A stretch of DNA of 64,000 nt from Candidatus Mycobacterium methanotrophicum (GTDB lineage: Bacteria; Actinomycetota; Actinomycetes; Mycobacteriales; Mycobacteriaceae): contig NZ_CP097321.1 in assembly GCF_023515995.1 (NCBI RefSeq), positions 1 through 64,000 of the forward strand, given 5' to 3'. The notes under the pieces are model-generated. The model saw only the letters and a list, made by a program, of their open reading frames with translations, did no database searches and had not been told where the DNA came from. The translations under genes were made by a program, and so were the position numbers. Below are positions 1 through 7,485 of this stretch, one piece after another; the first letter of the stretch is position 1, and the number at the start of each line of letters is the position of its first letter.

Positions 1-9
1 CCTGTGCGC

Positions 10-167
10 CAACCGCTTACGCGGTTGCCTCGAATGCCATTCCGGCGGTTGCTGTTTCGCGATTCGCACCGCTGACGCGGTGCCGCTGTGGTGACGTTAT
101 CGACCATTGTCCGGTTATCCGTTGCGCTGCAACCGCTTACGCGGTTGGCGCCACCGTTCACGCGGTG
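10..167. repeat. Cluster of four short palindromes
   Basis: Four 16-18 bp inverted repeats lie at 10-27, 66-83, 130-147 and 152-167. Each has arms of the type CAACCGC/GCGGTTG or GCACCGC/GCGGTGC around a 4-nt centre (TTAC, TGAC, TCAC). The first and third copies are identical. No convincing gene overlaps them. They could be protein-binding sites or small RNA hairpins. From 168 to 301 I see nothing recognisable. Confidence 0.5.
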
Positions 168-301
168 TACCCGGATCGCCTTGCCTGTCAACGTCATACC
201 GCAATACTACACCACGTTGTCGAATCATGTTGCCTTTCAAGACGATTCCACGGTACTACTTTTGCGGCGCTCCGCGCCGTATCCCCTCCCCCAAACATGG
301 C

Positions 302-333
302 GGTGCCCGCAGGTCGGGGAACCTGCGGGCACC
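302..333 (-). terminator. Hairpin terminator after rIIB-like gene
   Basis: A perfect 13-bp stem (302-314 with 321-333, arm GGTGCCCGCAGGT) with a 6-nt loop lies about 40 nt past the stop of the minus-strand gene at 376. There is no T tract, as is common for mycobacterial terminators. The same stem core recurs at 3761-3797 behind another gene. Confidence 0.65.
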
Positions 334-375
334 TGTTCGGGCGCGCTCCGCGCGCTGCTGTCTCGAGTGAGGCGG

Positions 376-1437
376 TCAGTGCACGTTCGCCGGGTGAAGC
401 GAACAGTCCCGGCTGTGCTGCGGGCTCACGCCCGCTTCCGTCGCCGCGCCGCACTCGTCGCACAGCGCCTCATCACCGGGGCTGTCGTCGTCGTCTTGCA
501 GATCGTCCTCGTCTTCACCGTCCGGGTCGTCGGGACTGTCCAACGCCACGGCCACCCCGAACATCGGTTGGCGTGCGTTTTCTGGGCGGCGGGTGTAGTC
601 CTCGGTGGCCTCGAAGTCGGGGACGGTGCGGATGTGATCGATCACCGCGTCGGCGATCTGGGCACCGTCGTGGCGGGCCGCCACATACAGGCGGCACACC
701 CGCATCTTCTGCGCGTTGGAATCGCTGGGCACCGACACCACGTCAGCAGGATCAACCAACACCACCAACGTCTGTTCGGAGAAGCTCTCCGCGTAGCCGA
801 AGGTGCCCACGTGCAGGCCCACCGAGCACGCCGAGTTCCGGTCATCGTTGACCAGATCGCGGGCCATCCACACGGTTGCCCCGACCGGGTAGGGCACGTG
901 GCCGGTGACCGTCTCGACAGACCCGTTCTGGGCCACCACTGTGACCGGCTCACGTCCTGCATGAGCTGAGCGTCCGTCAGCGCGCACCGACTTGTAGCCG
1001 ACGATGTGTCCATCGGTTGTCAGCGTGAATCCGCCCGCTTTGAGCCAACCGAACAACTGCGAGCGTGACGCCTGCGACGGGTTGCGTTCTAGACGGCGCA
1101 GAAACGCTCCCAGCGGGGCGAGGTCGGCGGCGCTGCTGGTGAGCCGGATCGCGGCGGCCAGCACGACTTCCTCCACCGGGTCGCCGTGGGTGATCCGGTA
1201 GGGCTCCTGCTCGTCCTCGTCGGTGTGACCGTCCACTACCGACACGGCCTCGACGGCAGCCTTCTTCACCCCCGTGCGGAACGTGTCTACCAGGTCGCGC
1301 ACGGTCTGAAAGTCCTCTCCGTGCTCGTCTACCAGGTAGCGCCGAACCGGCCCGTAGGTGGGATCGGCGGCGGCGATGAGCACACTGGCCGGCCCCTCGG
1401 AAACGATGATCGACTGGTGATCAATGAGTGCGTACAT
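376..1437 (-). CDS. rIIB-like protein
   Basis: 353-aa protein resembling phage T4 RIIB. The family signature is clear: SQLFGWL followed by GHIVGYKSV at about 126-151, GLHVG at 207-211, and DVVSVPSDS...QKMRV at 232-247. The C-terminus is acidic with a Cys pair. In T4, RIIA and RIIB act together at the membrane to protect against prophage-encoded exclusion; the role on a plasmid is unknown. The ATG at 1437 is chosen because GGAG lies about 10 nt upstream and longer versions would run into the preceding rIIA-like gene, which ends 52 nt upstream. A fragment of a second copy lies at 24.4 kb. Confidence 0.75.
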   Translation of the reverse strand: MYALIDHQSIIVSEGPASVLIAAADPTYGPVRRYLVDEHGEDFQTVRDLVDTFRTGVKKAAVEAVSVVDGHTDEDEQEPYRITHGDPVEEVVLAAAIRLTSSAADLAPLGAFLRRLERNPSQASRSQLFGWLKAGGFTLTTDGHIVGYKSVRADGRSAHAGREPVTVVAQNGSVETVTGHVPYPVGATVWMARDLVNDDRNSACSVGLHVGTFGYAESFSEQTLVVLVDPADVVSVPSDSNAQKMRVCRLYVAARHDGAQIADAVIDHIRTVPDFEATEDYTRRPENARQPMFGVAVALDSPDDPDGEDEDDLQDDDDSPGDEALCDECGAATEAGVSPQHSRDCSLHPANVH

Positions 1438-1489
1438 GTTGGTTGACTCCAATTCTGTTCGTGTTGGTTTAGATGTCTGTTGGAAGCGG

Positions 1490-3541
1490 TCAGGCGGCCT
1501 TGCGGCCTGTCCGTGGCGGTGTGTGGGCCACGTATTCGACGTAGTGCTCACGGGTGTCCGCGTCGTCCCAGTGCCGCAGGTGAGCCAGCAACGGGTAGGC
1601 CCTCCGCAGGTCGCTGTGCAGCTTGCGGATCTTCTCGAACTGCGTCCGCACCGCCGGGCAGCCGCTCAGCGCCTGCAGGGTCGTCGTCTGGGCCGCCGTC
1701 ATCTTCTCGGCGGCCTGGACGAGCGCGGCGATCCGCGCCAGCAGTGCGCGTTGCGGGTGCTCGTCCGCGATGCCCGACGCCAGCGCCGACACGGCGATGT
1801 CGAATTCGGCCTTGTAGCTTGCCCATTGCGGGTGCGTGTAGGCGGCGGCCAGCAGCTCGGACTGCGACCATCCGGCAGTCTCAGCGGCGAACTGCTGCTC
1901 CATCCACTCATCACGGGTCATCGCTTCCGGCACGGCGGCGATCAGCGGCCCGCTCTTGCGGTTGCCCAAATACACCGTCACCGACGCGGGTAGACCACTG
2001 GGTGTCCGGTACGGGCGAGCTTCAGAAACGTAGACCACAGGCAGACCCAGCGCGGCGATCTCGGGGCCGGTCAAGGTGGCGTCTCGAGCGGCTGCGCCGT
2101 CACGGTCGGTGACCACACACGCATAGCCCTTCACCGGCCCGCGCGAGGAGCGCCTGGCAGCGATTGCCGCACTCCACTGCTCGAAGGTGTAATGGGCAGA
2201 GATCCCGTTGGTGTCGGCACCGACCTCCCAGGTCTGTTCGGTCGGTGCATTGCCGGCTGCTTGAAACACGTCCAGCGCCAACGTGATGCGGCCTTCCGGC
2301 ACGGCAATCACCCGGCTCACATCCGAATGCTTCTCGGCCAGGAACGTGGCAAACCGCGACAGCACCCGCCCCGCCGGGACACCAGTCACCACCAGCGTGC
2401 GGCTCAGCTCGGCGCGGGTGGTCACCGCCTCGAACATGTCGTCGCGGAAGTCCGCGATACGCTCCCAGCGCGAGCGCCCCGTCCGGTTACGCATGACCCA
2501 GGCCCCGGCCCCAGCGGGCACACCCACCCGGTACGGGACCGGCAACATGGCGGCAGTGCCCACCCTGCCCAGAGTGTCGGAACGCAGCGTCACAACGGCG
2601 GCCACGTCGGTGCCAGCCAGTTCTGAAACCCGCTGTGCCAGCGCACCATAGGCCACTCGGTACTGTTCCAGCGCGGCATCCACGGCGGCCAGGGTCCGCT
2701 CGGTGGCGATCACCGACTCCCGGCTCGGAGTGTGGTCGAACGAACCGATCGGCAACTCGATCACACACGCCGACAACCCGCCGGTGCCGTCCAATACCCG
2801 CCGAGTGACCTCGGGCACCGACGAGAACAGTGTGCCGCCACTACGCACGAGGACCGCAATGCGGTCCGGTCGATCAACACGACGGCACGACACCGGACCG
2901 ATCCACGTTGGACCACCGGCAAGGCTGTCCACTGGCGCACCGTCGACCAACACCGCCCGCTCGCCATGGGCACAGGCGACCTCGCGCACCACGCGATGCC
3001 ACGCCTCGACGTGTCCAGCGACCTCGACAGGAACGATGATTGTGGTCCCGTCAGGCAGCTCGCTCGGCTCACCGGCCAACAGCACCTGATGCTCCAAATT
3101 GCGGGCCGCGCGCACCGTGGTGCGCCGCCCGCCCTTGACCGTGTCCACCAGAAACGACTCCGCCAGTGCCCACGCCGATTTCGCGCCGACACCCAGCCCG
3201 CCGATCATCTCGTCACTGTCACGCTTGCTCGACGCGGCGAACGCCAGAAACGTCGCCTCCACCTCAGCAACCGACATGCCGGTGCCCCGATCGGTAACGA
3301 CGAGATTGGGTTCGACCAGGGTGGGCGTAGTGACCGCTACCGGCTCAGTGCTCCCCGCCGCGCGGGTGGCATCGACGGCATTGGACACATACTCACGCAC
3401 CACCGCTAACCGCCGGTCGGCATAGAGATTGACCAACATCTCCATCATCCGGCGCGCACCCTCCGGGTCCACCCGGCTAGTCATGGTGGGCAACTCCGTG
3501 GCAGTGCTGACCAATGTCGAACTCGGCTCGGCAATACGCAT
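1490..3541 (-). CDS. rIIA-like GHKL ATPase
   Basis: 683-aa protein with an N-terminal GHKL (Hsp90/MutL-type) ATP-binding domain like T4 RIIA. The N-box has E50, N54 and D57 (REYVSNAVDA), followed by DRGTGMS at 84-90 and GGLGVGAKSA at 114-123. The rest is divergent. It sits directly upstream of the rIIB-like gene, the same order as in T4, so the two probably form one transcription unit and act together. The ATG at 3541 is fixed by GGAAGGGGAG five nt upstream, part of the repeated leader. Confidence 0.75.
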   Translation of the reverse strand: MRIAEPSSTLVSTATELPTMTSRVDPEGARRMMEMLVNLYADRRLAVVREYVSNAVDATRAAGSTEPVAVTTPTLVEPNLVVTDRGTGMSVAEVEATFLAFAASSKRDSDEMIGGLGVGAKSAWALAESFLVDTVKGGRRTTVRAARNLEHQVLLAGEPSELPDGTTIIVPVEVAGHVEAWHRVVREVACAHGERAVLVDGAPVDSLAGGPTWIGPVSCRRVDRPDRIAVLVRSGGTLFSSVPEVTRRVLDGTGGLSACVIELPIGSFDHTPSRESVIATERTLAAVDAALEQYRVAYGALAQRVSELAGTDVAAVVTLRSDTLGRVGTAAMLPVPYRVGVPAGAGAWVMRNRTGRSRWERIADFRDDMFEAVTTRAELSRTLVVTGVPAGRVLSRFATFLAEKHSDVSRVIAVPEGRITLALDVFQAAGNAPTEQTWEVGADTNGISAHYTFEQWSAAIAARRSSRGPVKGYACVVTDRDGAAARDATLTGPEIAALGLPVVYVSEARPYRTPSGLPASVTVYLGNRKSGPLIAAVPEAMTRDEWMEQQFAAETAGWSQSELLAAAYTHPQWASYKAEFDIAVSALASGIADEHPQRALLARIAALVQAAEKMTAAQTTTLQALSGCPAVRTQFEKIRKLHSDLRRAYPLLAHLRHWDDADTREHYVEYVAHTPPRTGRKAA

Positions 3542-3610
3542 TTGACTCCCCTTCCGGGATTCGTGGGCCTGCCGGAATGGCCTGCCCTACACCCACGATT
3601 CTACCGACAA
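3542..3610 (-). promoter_or_regulatory. Promoter and structured leader of rIIA-like gene
   Basis: Reading on the minus strand: TTGTCGG, a -10 box TAGAAT (3603-3598), a 10-nt spacer, then a hairpin laid out GGGC-AG-GCC-ATTCC-GGC-AG-GCCC, then GGAAGGGGAG just before the ATG. The same architecture occurs in front of six other genes in this region, plus the two copies inside the inverted repeat. The hairpin would lie at the very 5' end of the mRNA. Confidence 0.7.
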
Positions 3611-3660
3611 CCACCGACATAAGCCGCCTAAACCCGCAGGCCCGCAACACTTTCTAAACA

Positions 3661-3695
3661 CCACCACCCCACCCCTGTGCCGGGTGGGGTGGTGG
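3661..3695. terminator. 14-bp GC-rich terminator hairpin
   Basis: A perfect 14-bp stem (3661-3674 with 3682-3695) around the loop CTGTGCC. Closely similar CCACCACCC/GGGTGGTGG hairpins with a CTGTG(T/C)C loop occur at 5051-5090, 5621-5660 and 7215-7259. It lies between the downstream end of the 3.8-4.9 kb operon and the rIIA promoter. Confidence 0.6.
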
Positions 3696-3760
3696 TGGGC
3701 CTGATCGAAGCGGGGCCTAGCGCCTCATCTCCCCCGTCGCGCGTTCACGACTGAATATGG

Positions 3761-3797
3761 GTGTGCCCGCAGGCCCCGGGGGAACCTGCGGGCACAC
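3761..3797 (-). terminator. Hairpin terminator after the 3811-4266 gene
   Basis: A perfect 13-bp stem (3761-3773 with 3785-3797, arm GTGTGCCCGCAGG) and 11-nt loop begins 14 nt past the stop at 3811. It shares its stem core with the terminator at 302-333. Confidence 0.65.
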
Positions 3798-3810
3798 GCT
3801 CGGAATGCGC

Positions 3811-4266
3811 TCAGTTGAGGTTCTCCCAGAACTCGGCTGCGGCGCCGTCTTGGTTGAATACGGACGGGAGACCTTCGGGGAATGCAGGCCGTATCGCCTC
3901 GCAGACGTGCTCGATGGTCTCGCTGTCCCACTCGATTTCGGAGCCTAGAGCGGCCATCGCTTGCGCGACGGCCAGTTTCGCCTTGTCTGAGTCGACCAGG
4001 GCGGCTACTTGCCGCACAGTGGTGATGCTGTCGCCCAACCATTCCTCCAGCGCGCTGACGAGCCCTTCGGCCCGCTCGTGAATCACCTCGCGCACATCAA
4101 AGTTGTGTTCATCGTGCGATCGGTAGGCCGATTCGCTGTAGTCGCTCAGATCGCAGTCATCCCGGCAATCCTGGTCGCATTCGTGCATGACGTGGATGTC
4201 ATCGAAAGCGGCTCGCAGCGACGCGACCGCGGCGACAACGGCTGCCGGTGGGTTCGGTGTGCTCAT
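3811..4266 (-). CDS. Hypothetical acidic protein
   Basis: 151-aa soluble acidic protein I do not recognise. A His/Cys/Asp-rich stretch near residues 27-45 (HVMHECDQDCRDDCDLSD) could bind metal, followed by a helical region. The ATG at 4266 overlaps the upstream stop as ATGA, so it is translationally coupled to the 79-aa gene. Third gene of a three-gene operon that starts with the DUF3846 protein. Confidence 0.55.
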   Translation of the reverse strand: MSTPNPPAAVVAAVASLRAAFDDIHVMHECDQDCRDDCDLSDYSESAYRSHDEHNFDVREVIHERAEGLVSALEEWLGDSITTVRQVAALVDSDKAKLAVAQAMAALGSEIEWDSETIEHVCEAIRPAFPEGLPSVFNQDGAAAEFWENLN

Positions 4267-4502
4267 GCGCCCACCCACTCGTTGCTCAGCCCGACCATCT
4301 CGGGGCGATCCGGCGAGTCCAGAACGGTCACCACATAGCAGTAGCCCAGGTCACTGTCGATTCCGTGACCGTCGCCCGTGAACTCTTCGAGCTGCTCCCA
4401 CAGCTCCTCCAGGTCCTCGGACGGCTCCACCTGGACCGTCTCGACCTGTTCGGACTCGTGTCCGTCGCTGTAGGCGTTCTCCACCTTGATCGTCAGCGTC
4501 AT
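4263..4502 (-). CDS. Small acidic hypothetical protein
   Basis: 79-aa very acidic protein (runs such as EPSEDLEELWEQLEE) with no known domain that I recognise. The ATG at 4502 overlaps the stop of the DUF3846 gene, and a GTG one codon upstream is the alternative. Small size, acidity and the antirestriction neighbourhood would fit a DNA-mimic or inhibitor protein, but that is only an inference. Confidence 0.5.
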   Translation of the reverse strand: MTLTIKVENAYSDGHESEQVETVQVEPSEDLEELWEQLEEFTGDGHGIDSDLGYCYVVTVLDSPDRPEMVGLSNEWVGA

Positions 4503-4930
4503 CACCGACCCCCGCCCGCCCGCGCAGTCAAAGCGTCGGCGAAGATCGCGACCGACATCTCGGCCAGTGGCTCCAGTCGGGCCAGCTGCTCCTCGTCGAG
4601 GGGGGCGGCACTCTCGCCCGCCAGCCCGGCAATCACCGCCGCCCCGAACACCGGCTGCCGCCGCCCGAAACGGTTGGCAATCATGGTCGCCACAATGTTC
4701 GTCGCGTCGGCCAACGCCTCACGATCGCCGAAGTCCACGCCCACGATCGCCTCATCGTCGACCCACATATCGGTGCGATCATCAAGTGAGATCACGTCAT
4801 ACAGCGAGCAACCGATCTGCTCCCGAAACAGCGCCCCAGCGCCGCCGCGCTCATCAACCACGAACGGCACCCGCGTCACGGCACCATCCATGCCCACCCT
4901 CAGCACCACCGGTGCATTGTCAGCAGTCAC
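4502..4930 (-). CDS. DUF3846-family protein
   Basis: 142-aa protein with the layout of DUF3846: a beta-rich N-terminus with DERGGAGALFREQIGCSLYD, then DMWVDDEAIV and a C-terminal part (ATMIANRFG...VFGAAVIAG). The family is common on phages and plasmids and has no established function. The start is a GTG at 4930, immediately behind the repeated leader. First gene of a three-gene operon. Confidence 0.65.
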   Translation of the reverse strand: MTADNAPVVLRVGMDGAVTRVPFVVDERGGAGALFREQIGCSLYDVISLDDRTDMWVDDEAIVGVDFGDREALADATNIVATMIANRFGRRQPVFGAAVIAGLAGESAAPLDEEQLARLEPLAEMSVAIFADALTARAGGGR

Positions 4931-5010
4931 AACACTCCCCTTCCGGGATTTCGAGGCCCGCCTGGAATGGCTTGCTCTACACCACGCACACTACGGCCAC
5001 CCACCGACAA
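4931..5010 (-). promoter_or_regulatory. Repeated promoter/leader, DUF3846 operon
   Basis: Same module as at 3542-3610: -10 box TAGTGT (4993-4988), 10-nt spacer, hairpin beginning GAGC-AA-GCC, then GGAAGGGGAG before the GTG start. The conserved TTGTCGG element is at 5010-5004. Confidence 0.65.
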
Positions 5011-5050
5011 GTAAGCGCCGCCGAAACATGCACTACCCCAACCGAAACAA

Positions 5051-5090
5051 TCACCACCACCCACCCCTGTGTCGGGTTGGGTGGTGGTGA
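5051..5090. terminator. Terminator hairpin of the CCACC family
   Basis: A 16-bp stem (5051-5066 with 5074-5090, one bulged T) around CTGTGTC. It lies between the 5183-5503 gene's downstream end and the DUF3846 promoter. Confidence 0.6.
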
Positions 5091-5182
5091 CAGCCAAGTC
5101 GCCGGCGGCCGGGCCGAGCGGGCCGGCCGCCGGCCGGGAACTAGCCGGATGTCCGAGGCCTCCCGCGAGCTAAGACAGCCGG

Positions 5183-5503
5183 TCAGTCGCCGATCGCGTG
5201 GCCGTCCACCCCGCCGCACCGTGCGCACTCGATAGCGTCGAACCAAGCGTGCTGCACGTATGTGGCGTCGTCCTCGCCGTGGCAGTAGGAGCAGCGAGTC
5301 TTGGGCGCGACGTGCCCGTGATCGGGAGTGTCGGCCGAGGTGTGCACCCATGCCCCAAAAATGCCGACGGACTGGTCGAACGTGACCAGCGCCTCACAGG
5401 TCTCGCAGTGGCGGACATCGGGGAGAATCTCGACGTCAATGGCCGGCAGGGTGCAGTAGTTCCGACGGGTCGATCCGGCGAACGCTTCCAGTGTGGTTGC
5501 CAT
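5183..5503 (-). CDS. Zinc-ribbon-like hypothetical protein
   Basis: 106-aa protein with three CxxC-type knuckles: HCETCE near residues 32-37, CSYCHG near 71-76 and CARCGG near 93-98. This pattern suggests one or two structural zinc sites. No catalytic motif is visible. The ATG at 5503 is preceded by AAAGGGAG from the repeated leader. Single-gene unit. Confidence 0.6.
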   Translation of the reverse strand: MATTLEAFAGSTRRNYCTLPAIDVEILPDVRHCETCEALVTFDQSVGIFGAWVHTSADTPDHGHVAPKTRCSYCHGEDDATYVQHAWFDAIECARCGGVDGHAIGD

Positions 5504-5579
5504 GCTCAGTTTCTCCCTTTTCGAGGCCCGCCGGAATGGCTTGCCCTACACCACGCACATTACTGCCACCCACCGACAA
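5504..5579 (-). promoter_or_regulatory. Repeated promoter/leader, zinc-ribbon gene
   Basis: -10 box TAATGT (5562-5557), 10-nt spacer, hairpin GGGC-AA-GCC-ATTCC-GGC-GG-GCCT, then AAAGGGAG. Upstream of the -10 box this copy stays nearly identical to the 4931-5010 copy for about 60 bp, so the two arose by recent duplication or recombination. Confidence 0.65.
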
Positions 5580-5620
5580 GTAAGCGCCGCCGAAACATGC
5601 ACTACCCCAACCGAAACAAT

Positions 5621-5660
5621 CACCACCACCCCACCCCTGTGCCGGGTTGGGGTGGGGGTG
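5621..5660. terminator. Terminator hairpin of the CCACC family
   Basis: An imperfect GC-rich stem around CTGTGCC, near-identical to the hairpin at 5051-5090. It sits downstream of the ArdC-like gene and upstream of the zinc-ribbon promoter. Confidence 0.55.
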
Positions 5661-5755
5661 ACAGTGCGTGGTCGGGCAGAGCGGGCCCGGCGCGGCAGGG
5701 ACCGGAGCGGGAGTGTCGGGTCACTCCGGCCGCCGGCCGTCGCCTGGCCCGCGGT

Positions 5756-6601
5756 CTAGGAGGCCCGCGCCGGCGCCACGTGCGCCGTGTCGTCGACGTC
5801 CTCACGGCCTGCCGCCGATCGGCCGGCAGTGAGGATCTTGTCCACCGTGGTAAACACCGCGCGGATGTGGCGGTCGGTGACCTCCTCGTCGCCCAGCCAG
5901 CCCTGGATGTAGGCGCGCGACTCTTCCGGCGCCCACTGCGTCAGTCCGGTCTCGTGAGCGAGCAGGTAGGTGACCGCCTCGGCCTGGAATTCGCGGACAC
6001 CGCGGCACAGAGTCTCACCCTCGGCGACGGCCGTGGTGGTATGGCCCAGCACCAGGTGCGCAAGCTCATGGAACCCGGTTTTCATCGGGTAGGCCGCCAC
6101 CGGCGATACCGCTACCTTGCGGTCGAACGAGTACCCCTGGGTGTTGCCGTCGATCAACTGAAACGGCACCTGCTCAATGTCGAGCGCGGACAGCGCGCGC
6201 GCCCAGTCCCACTCGGGCAGCTCCGGCCACTCCACCTCCGGGCCCACTGTGTTCGAGTACGGAAACGTGGAGCGCTTCAACCGAAACCGGCAGACAACGA
6301 CCTTCTCTTCGCCGGTCTCCTCGTCGGTCTTGCGGAACGGCCGCGGGTGCAGCACGTAACGCCCACCACCCTTGACGGGGATCCGGCCAAGGCCCTTCCA
6401 CACACTGAACGGTGCGCACGGCTCGGTCACGCCCTGCGACCACAACAGGATCTGATTCTGCAACGAGTACTGATAGAACCGGCAGTAGGTGGTACCCAGC
6501 CGCCCGGGCAGCGTCAGCGCCTGAGTCAACAGCGCCGGCCAGTCCACCTCCCCGTTGCCATCGACAGCCGGTGAGATCCGCTCCACAGTGGTTGCAGTCA
6601 T
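5756..6601 (-). CDS. ArdC-like antirestriction protein
   Basis: 281-aa protein. The N-terminal part (about 20-115) resembles the ArdC ssDNA-binding domain (FYQYSLQNQILLWSQG at 42-57), and the C-terminal part is a zinc metallopeptidase fold with HELAH at 178-182 and a downstream EFQAEAV glutamate at about 208. ArdC-type proteins protect incoming plasmid DNA from restriction in the recipient. The ATG at 6601 follows GGAAGGGGAGTGTC of the repeated leader. Single-gene unit, consistent with expression on plasmid entry. Confidence 0.8.
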   Translation of the reverse strand: MTATTVERISPAVDGNGEVDWPALLTQALTLPGRLGTTYCRFYQYSLQNQILLWSQGVTEPCAPFSVWKGLGRIPVKGGGRYVLHPRPFRKTDEETGEEKVVVCRFRLKRSTFPYSNTVGPEVEWPELPEWDWARALSALDIEQVPFQLIDGNTQGYSFDRKVAVSPVAAYPMKTGFHELAHLVLGHTTTAVAEGETLCRGVREFQAEAVTYLLAHETGLTQWAPEESRAYIQGWLGDEEVTDRHIRAVFTTVDKILTAGRSAAGREDVDDTAHVAPARAS

Positions 6602-6680
6602 GACACTCCCCTTCCGGGATATCGAGGCCCGCCGGAATGGCTTGCCCTACACCGCAGAATCTACCGTCACCCACCGACAA
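6602..6680 (-). promoter_or_regulatory. Repeated promoter/leader, ardC-like gene
   Basis: -10 box TAGATT (6663-6658), 10-nt spacer, hairpin GGGC-AA-GCC-ATTCC-GGC-GG-GCCT, ribosome binding site GGAAGGGGAG. TTGTCGG lies at 6680-6674. Confidence 0.65.
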
Positions 6681-6722
6681 ATCCGGGGCGGCACCGACCG
6701 TGACGCCCCGCAGTCGCTGGGA

Positions 6723-6983
6723 TCACTCGTCGAGCGAGAACCGGGCAGACTGTTCCCTCATCGTCGCAGCGACCGCCCGCAGCACCACCACCACAGCGTC
6801 AACATGCTCCGGCGCGGTGAAGGTGGGAACCCGGTCGATAAAGTCATCGACAGTCCGCGCACACAGGCCGATCCCCAGGCGCATACCGTCCACCGCGCCC
6901 GCCTGGACGTGCTGCAGCGCCGCGTCCATCACCGGCGACAGCATGCGCTCAATCCGGGTTTCCAAATCGTCGTTGTTGTCCAT
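6723..6983 (-). CDS. Small hypothetical helical protein
   Basis: 86-aa protein, mostly helical, with no family I recognise. The ATG at 6983 is chosen because GGAGGAGTGGAG lies just upstream. Unlike its neighbours it does not carry the repeated leader. It ends 121 nt upstream of the ardC-like start and could be cotranscribed with it. Confidence 0.5.
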   Translation of the reverse strand: MDNNDDLETRIERMLSPVMDAALQHVQAGAVDGMRLGIGLCARTVDDFIDRVPTFTAPEHVDAVVVVLRAVAATMREQSARFSLDE

Positions 6984-7214
6984 CGAGTCTCCACTCCTCC
7001 ACCACCGGGGCGTACCGAACGTAACGCCCTCGCGCCATCGGCGCACTGAGTCCAAATCCGCTACACCCCAAGTTAATTACCACCGCCAGCACACGCGCAA
7101 GCAAGGTCAGTGATAAGGGGGCTTATCACCTCGCAGCCAGTGTCAGACGGAAGGGAGAGAGCAGAGCAGCGGCAGCCGGCGGCGGCGGCGGAGCGCAGCG
7201 ACACCCAGATAGAT

Positions 7215-7259
7215 ACCACCACCTCACCCCTGTGTCGGGCTGGGTGGGCGGTGGTGTGG
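7215..7259. terminator. Terminator hairpin of the CCACC family
   Basis: An imperfect stem ACCACCACCTCACCC / GGGTGGGCGGTGGTGT around CTGTGTC. It is placed just downstream of the broken gene at 7292-7480. The rest of 6984-7291 shows no gene. Confidence 0.45.
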
Positions 7260-7291
7260 CCGGAACTCGGCCCAGCCACACCACCTACCGG

Positions 7292-7480
7292 CTACTCGTC
7301 CTCGGTATCCACCACATCGTGGTCTTGCAGCGCGACCTCGAGGGACCGCCCCCGCAACTCCGACAGCGCATTGACAACCATGTCGTCGTCGACCTCCGAC
7401 GCCGCAGCATCGGCGTTGGCCGCCCGGACGGCAACCCGCACCCGCACCGTGGCATCAACCGTGCAGACCCAGTCGTGCAT
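7292..7480 (-). pseudogene. 3' part of a leader-driven gene cut by the inverted repeat
   Basis: Reading frame of 62 aa with no RBS, starting 6 nt from the edge of the 777-bp repeat copy. A complete promoter/leader with an ATG and only six codons (8280-8263) is stranded on the far side of the repeat. I infer that one gene was split: leader plus first codons on one side, body on the other. A simple rejoining is not in frame, so some bases were also lost. Product unknown, acidic. Confidence 0.45.
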
Positions 7481-7485
7481 CCGCG

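Noticed and set aside
10..167. Four palindromes considered as a CRISPR array for the type IV locus
   Set aside because: Spacing is irregular, the repeats are only 16-18 bp, and the locus is 14 kb away; type IV-B normally has no array.
4248..6574. Long plus-strand frames opposite DUF3846, zinc-ribbon and ardC-like genes
   Set aside because: Composition is Arg/Pro/Ser-rich without motifs, and the opposite strand holds the supported genes with leaders and RBSs.
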